Source: Paraburkholderia flagellata (GTDB lineage Bacteria > Pseudomonadota > Gammaproteobacteria > Burkholderiales > Burkholderiaceae). From it: a stretch of 64,000 bases of DNA. The position numbers were made by a program, and so were the translations under genes. The stretch covers positions 806,001 through 870,000 of the forward strand of contig NZ_JAJEJT010000002.1 in the NCBI RefSeq assembly GCF_021390645.1, written 5' to 3'. A model generated the notes under the pieces. The model was not told the origin of the DNA, made no database searches, and was given only the letters and a program-made list of their open reading frames with translations. Below, one piece after another: positions 61,139 to 64,000 of the stretch; position 1 is the first letter of the stretch, and the number at the start of each line of letters is the position of its first letter.

Positions 61139-62806
61139 ATGACTCACGGTATTCGGGTGGCCAGCTTGTGTCTGTCGTTGGGGTTGCTGGTAAGTGTCGT
61201 TGGATGTCATGAAAACAAACCTGCTGCTGAAGCACGACCTGCCGCGAACGTCGATGTGATCAATGTTGCGCTGCGCGACGTGCCCGTGGTTTTCGAGTAC
61301 GTGGGGCAGACGGAAAGCTCGCAGCAGGTTGAAATTCGCGCGCGCGTGAACGGCTTCCTCGAAAAGCGCGTGTATACAGAAGGCTCGCTGGTCCATGCGG
61401 GCGACGTCATGTTCATCATGGACCGCAAACCGTTCGAGGCCACGCTCGACGCCGCGAAGGCCGAGCTTGCGCAGCAAAAGGCGCGGCTCCAAACCGCGCA
61501 GGCCAACCTCGCCCGCGTGCGTCCGCTGGCCGCGAAGAACGCGTTGAGCCAGAAGGATCTCGACGATTCGATCGGCCAGGAGCAGGCGGCGGCCGCCGCT
61601 GTCGAAGGGGCGCAGGCGAATGTCATCAGCGCTTCGCTCAATCTCGGCTATACGACGATCGTCGCGCCTGTTACCGGCCTTTCGAGCTACGCCAAGAAGC
61701 AGGACGGCTCGTATATCGATGCTGCCAACAGCCTGCTCACCTACGTGGCCAAGCTCGATCCCATGTGGATCAACTTCTCGCTCTCCGAGAACGAGATGCT
61801 CAATCTGCGCACGCAAACGCAGAACGGCACGCTCAAGCTGCCGCCGGTGGGCAAGCTCGAAGCGGTGATCGTGCTTGCGGACGGCAGCATCTATCCGGAG
61901 CGCGGCCGCATTGCATTCACCGATGCCTCGCTTAGCTCGGAAACCGGCACCTACCTGATTCGCGCCGCCATGCCAAACCCCACGGGCTCGTTGCGGCCCG
62001 GTCAGTTCGTGCGCATCAAACTGCTGGGCGCGCAGCGCAGTTCAGCGGTGGCCGTGCCCCAGGCGGCGGTGCAACAGGGGCCGCGCGGCGCGTACGTGTG
62101 GACCGTCGACAAGGACAATAAGGCGCAGCAGCGCGTGGTGGAAACGGGCGAGTGGAACGGCAATGCCTGGGTGATCAAGTCGGGCTTGCATCCGGGCGAT
62201 CACGTCGTCATCGACAATACGCTGCGTCTCATGCCTGGTGCGCCGGTCAAGGCGAATCTCGTGGCGACGCCGCCCGCTGACGTGAACATTGGCGCAGCGG
62301 CCGAGGGCCAGGACAGCGGAGCAGGCGGTGGGGAGCAGGCTGGCGCGGCAGGGGCTTCCGGCCCGGCTGCGGCGAGTGCGAGCCCGAGCCCGGGCGCGAA
62401 TGGCCAGGCCAACGCGCAAGCCAAGGCGGGAACGAACGCCGCTCAGCCGGCTGCTGCTTCCAGCGAACCCGACGTGCTGGGCGAACACACTGCGCTTTAC
62501 TTCGCATCGGGCAGCGCAAGCCTCGACGCCCAGTCGGCCGACGCGCTCGCGGGCGTGGCACGCCGTCTCGTCGCCGAGCCGGGCCTGCGCGTGGTGATTT
62601 CCGGCTACACCGATTCGACTGGCTCGCTGCCCGCGAACCAGCGTCTCGCGGCCGCACGCGCGGCCACGGTGCGCGCTGCGCTGGTCGTGGCCGGCGTGAA
62701 AACCGAGCGCATCGAGATGCGCAAGCCGGCGCAGATCATAGCCAATGATCCGCCCGACAAATCCCGCCGCGTGGACGTCACCTTCTCGCCCGCAGCGGGA
62801 GGTTGA
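61139..62806 (+). CDS. RND efflux periplasmic adaptor fused to an OmpA-like domain
   Basis: A 555-residue lipoprotein adaptor. Lipobox VVG-C23. Residues about 40-380 are a standard MFP: 'ESSQQVEIRARVNGFLEKR' lipoyl half, long hairpin with 'ALSQKDLDDSIGQEQAAAAA', 'GYTTIVAPVTGLSSYAKKQ', and 'RAAMPNPTGSLRPGQFVRI'. An Ala/Gly/Ser-rich linker (about 385-445) leads to an OmpA/MotB domain (about 450-553, 'LYFASGSASLDAQSADALAG', 'ISGYTDSTGSLPANQRLAAAR', 'DKSRRVDVTF') with the Asp and Arg that bind diaminopimelate. Ordinary adaptors end near 380-400. Four-base gap to the pump gene. It may tie the pump to the cell wall. Confidence 0.93.
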   Translation: MTHGIRVASLCLSLGLLVSVVGCHENKPAAEARPAANVDVINVALRDVPVVFEYVGQTESSQQVEIRARVNGFLEKRVYTEGSLVHAGDVMFIMDRKPFEATLDAAKAELAQQKARLQTAQANLARVRPLAAKNALSQKDLDDSIGQEQAAAAAVEGAQANVISASLNLGYTTIVAPVTGLSSYAKKQDGSYIDAANSLLTYVAKLDPMWINFSLSENEMLNLRTQTQNGTLKLPPVGKLEAVIVLADGSIYPERGRIAFTDASLSSETGTYLIRAAMPNPTGSLRPGQFVRIKLLGAQRSSAVAVPQAAVQQGPRGAYVWTVDKDNKAQQRVVETGEWNGNAWVIKSGLHPGDHVVIDNTLRLMPGAPVKANLVATPPADVNIGAAAEGQDSGAGGGEQAGAAGASGPAAASASPSPGANGQANAQAKAGTNAAQPAAASSEPDVLGEHTALYFASGSASLDAQSADALAGVARRLVAEPGLRVVISGYTDSTGSLPANQRLAAARAATVRAALVVAGVKTERIEMRKPAQIIANDPPDKSRRVDVTFSPAAGG

Positions 62807-62809
62807 ACG

Positions 62810-64000
62810 ATGAAGTTCTCCCACTTCTTCATTGACCGGCCCATTTTCGCGTCGGTCCTCTCGATCGTGCTCGTCGTCGCGGGTCTCGTGGCGATGTTCA
62901 ACCTGCCGATCGCACAGTTCCCGGACATCGCGCCGCCGACCATCACGGTGAGCGGCACGTATCCGGGCGCGAGCGCCGATATCGTCGCGCAGAACGTGGC
63001 CGCGCCGATCGAGCAGCAGGTGAACGGCGCGGACAACATGATGTACATGAACTCGTCGAGTTCCTCGACGGGAAACATGACGCTCACGGTGTACTTCAAT
63101 ATCGGCACCGATCCGTCACTTGCCCAGGTTGACGTGCAAAACCGCGTGAACCTCGCGTTGCCGTTCCTGCCCGATTCGGTGACGGCGCAAGGCGTGTCGG
63201 TGCAGAAGCGCTCTTCGGCGTTCATGATGGTGATCGCGATCTATTCGCCCGATAACGCCTACGATGCGGCCTACGTGGCGAACTACGCGAACGTCTACGT
63301 GCTCGACGCGCTCAAGCGTATTCCCGGCGCGAACCAGGCGTCGATCTTCGGTTCTGCTGACTATGCGATGCGCGTCTGGCTCAAGCCCGACCGCATGGCG
63401 AAGCTCGGCATTACCGTGGCCGACGTGCAGAACGCGATCGCGCAGCAGAACCAGCAGTTCTCAGCGGGCCGTCTTGGCCAGGCGCCAACCAACAAGCCCG
63501 TGAACCAGACCTTCCCGGTGACGACGAAAGGCCGTCTCACCGAGCCCGCCGATTTCGACAACATCATCCTGCGCGCGGCGTCGGGCGATGCGGCGATCGT
63601 GCGCCTCAAGGACATCGGCCATGCGGAGCTCGGCGCGAAAGACTATACGCTGCGCGGCCGCTACAACGGCAAGACGGCCACACTGCTCGCCGTGTATCAG
63701 CAGCCGGGGGCGAACGCACTGCAAGTGGCCAAGCAGGTACGCCAGACGCTCGAGCAGTTGAACAAGAATTTTCCGCCCGGCCTCAAGTATGAAGTCGCGC
63801 TCGATACGACCGAGTTCGTGCACGAGTCGATCAACGAGGTGGTCCATACCCTGCGCGATGCGGTGATTCTCGTGATCATCGTGGTGTACATCTTCCTGCA
63901 GAGTTTCCGGGCGACGCTCGTGCCGCTGCTCGCCGTGCCCGTGTCGATCATCGGCGCGTTCATCGGCATGTCGGCGTTCGGCTTCTCGATCAACATGCTC
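62810..64000 (+). CDS. RND efflux pump permease (truncated at the window edge)
   Basis: First 397 codons of an HAE1-type RND transporter: 'FFIDRPIFASVLSIVLVVAG' helix 1, 'FPDIAPPTITVSGTYPGAS' porter loop, 'MMYMNSSSSSTGNMTLTVYF', 'RVNLALPFLPDSVTAQGVSV', and entry into helices 2-3 ('AVILVIIVVYIFLQSF', 'ATLVPLLAVPVSIIGAF'). Proton-driven export of drugs or lipophiles with the adaptor encoded just upstream; the outer-membrane channel is expected beyond the edge. GGGAGG gives the ribosome site. Confidence 0.95.
   Translation, partial: MKFSHFFIDRPIFASVLSIVLVVAGLVAMFNLPIAQFPDIAPPTITVSGTYPGASADIVAQNVAAPIEQQVNGADNMMYMNSSSSSTGNMTLTVYFNIGTDPSLAQVDVQNRVNLALPFLPDSVTAQGVSVQKRSSAFMMVIAIYSPDNAYDAAYVANYANVYVLDALKRIPGANQASIFGSADYAMRVWLKPDRMAKLGITVADVQNAIAQQNQQFSAGRLGQAPTNKPVNQTFPVTTKGRLTEPADFDNIILRAASGDAAIVRLKDIGHAELGAKDYTLRGRYNGKTATLLAVYQQPGANALQVAKQVRQTLEQLNKNFPPGLKYEVALDTTEFVHESINEVVHTLRDAVILVIIVVYIFLQSFRATLVPLLAVPVSIIGAFIGMSAFGFSINML

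Overview
The window is GC-rich (roughly two thirds G+C), densely coded and clearly betaproteobacterial. A Burkholderia-type 387-residue porin, a tandem-duplicated UvrA, a divergent pcaHG/pcaQ locus, a BON protein, an H-NS-family protein and many LysR regulators point to Burkholderia sensu lato (Paraburkholderia or Caballeronia most likely). The accessory character and a BamA copy outside its usual lipid A/dxr neighbourhood suggest a secondary replicon; this is inference. No rRNA, tRNA, insertion sequence, prophage or CRISPR array was seen.

Layout. 1-810: a gene cut by the left edge and carrying a frameshift. 1.2-4.4 kb: an electrophile-stress unit (TetR regulator, DJ-1/PfpI amidotransferase-like protein, XenA-type old yellow enzyme, ABM monooxygenase) with two matching NemR-like operators and a strong terminator. 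4.4-5.4 kb: zinc alcohol dehydrogenase. 5.7-8.0 kb: TPR/O-GlcNAc-transferase-like protein. 8.1-14.1 kb: 1969-residue four-ABC-module UvrA behind a perfect LexA box. 14.4-15.6 kb: a small H-NS relative with an altered DNA-binding loop, and NnrU. 15.7-18.2 kb: protocatechuate 3,4-dioxygenase pcaHG and pcaQ. 18.2-23.6 kb: XRE-cupin regulator, small FNR-box-preceded protein, membrane hydrolase, lipoprotein, porin, a candidate sRNA and two hypotheticals.

23.8-27.2 kb: a tightly coupled four-gene set (CDP-alcohol phosphatidyltransferase, 2-oxoglutarate/Fe(II) oxygenase, LPG-synthase-type flippase domain protein, NTP transferase). It reads as a complete route for making, hydroxylating and moving a lipid with an unknown head group, and is the best candidate for an undescribed system here. 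27.4-38.6 kb: two DHA2 exporters, gamma-glutamyltransferase, LuxR regulators around a FAD aromatic hydroxylase with its DUF2783 partner, a DedA-rhodanese fusion and an aldo/keto reductase. 38.6-40.0 kb: a 58-residue putative ribbon-helix-helix protein behind a promoter with an overlapping operator and a short leader ORF, then a beta-carbonic anhydrase.

40.4-45.6 kb: a sulfonate/nitrate-type ABC importer with two permeases and an MFS transporter with divergent LysR. 47.1-51.5 kb: BON protein and the valine-catabolic pair mmsA-mmsB with divergent LysR. 51.5-56.5 kb: squalene/phytoene-synthase family enzyme, two uncharacterised proteins and a second-type BamA. 56.6-60.2 kb: LysR, M20 amidohydrolase and MHS transporter. 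61.1 kb to the right edge: RND efflux system whose adaptor carries an unusual C-terminal OmpA-like peptidoglycan-binding domain; the pump gene runs off the window.
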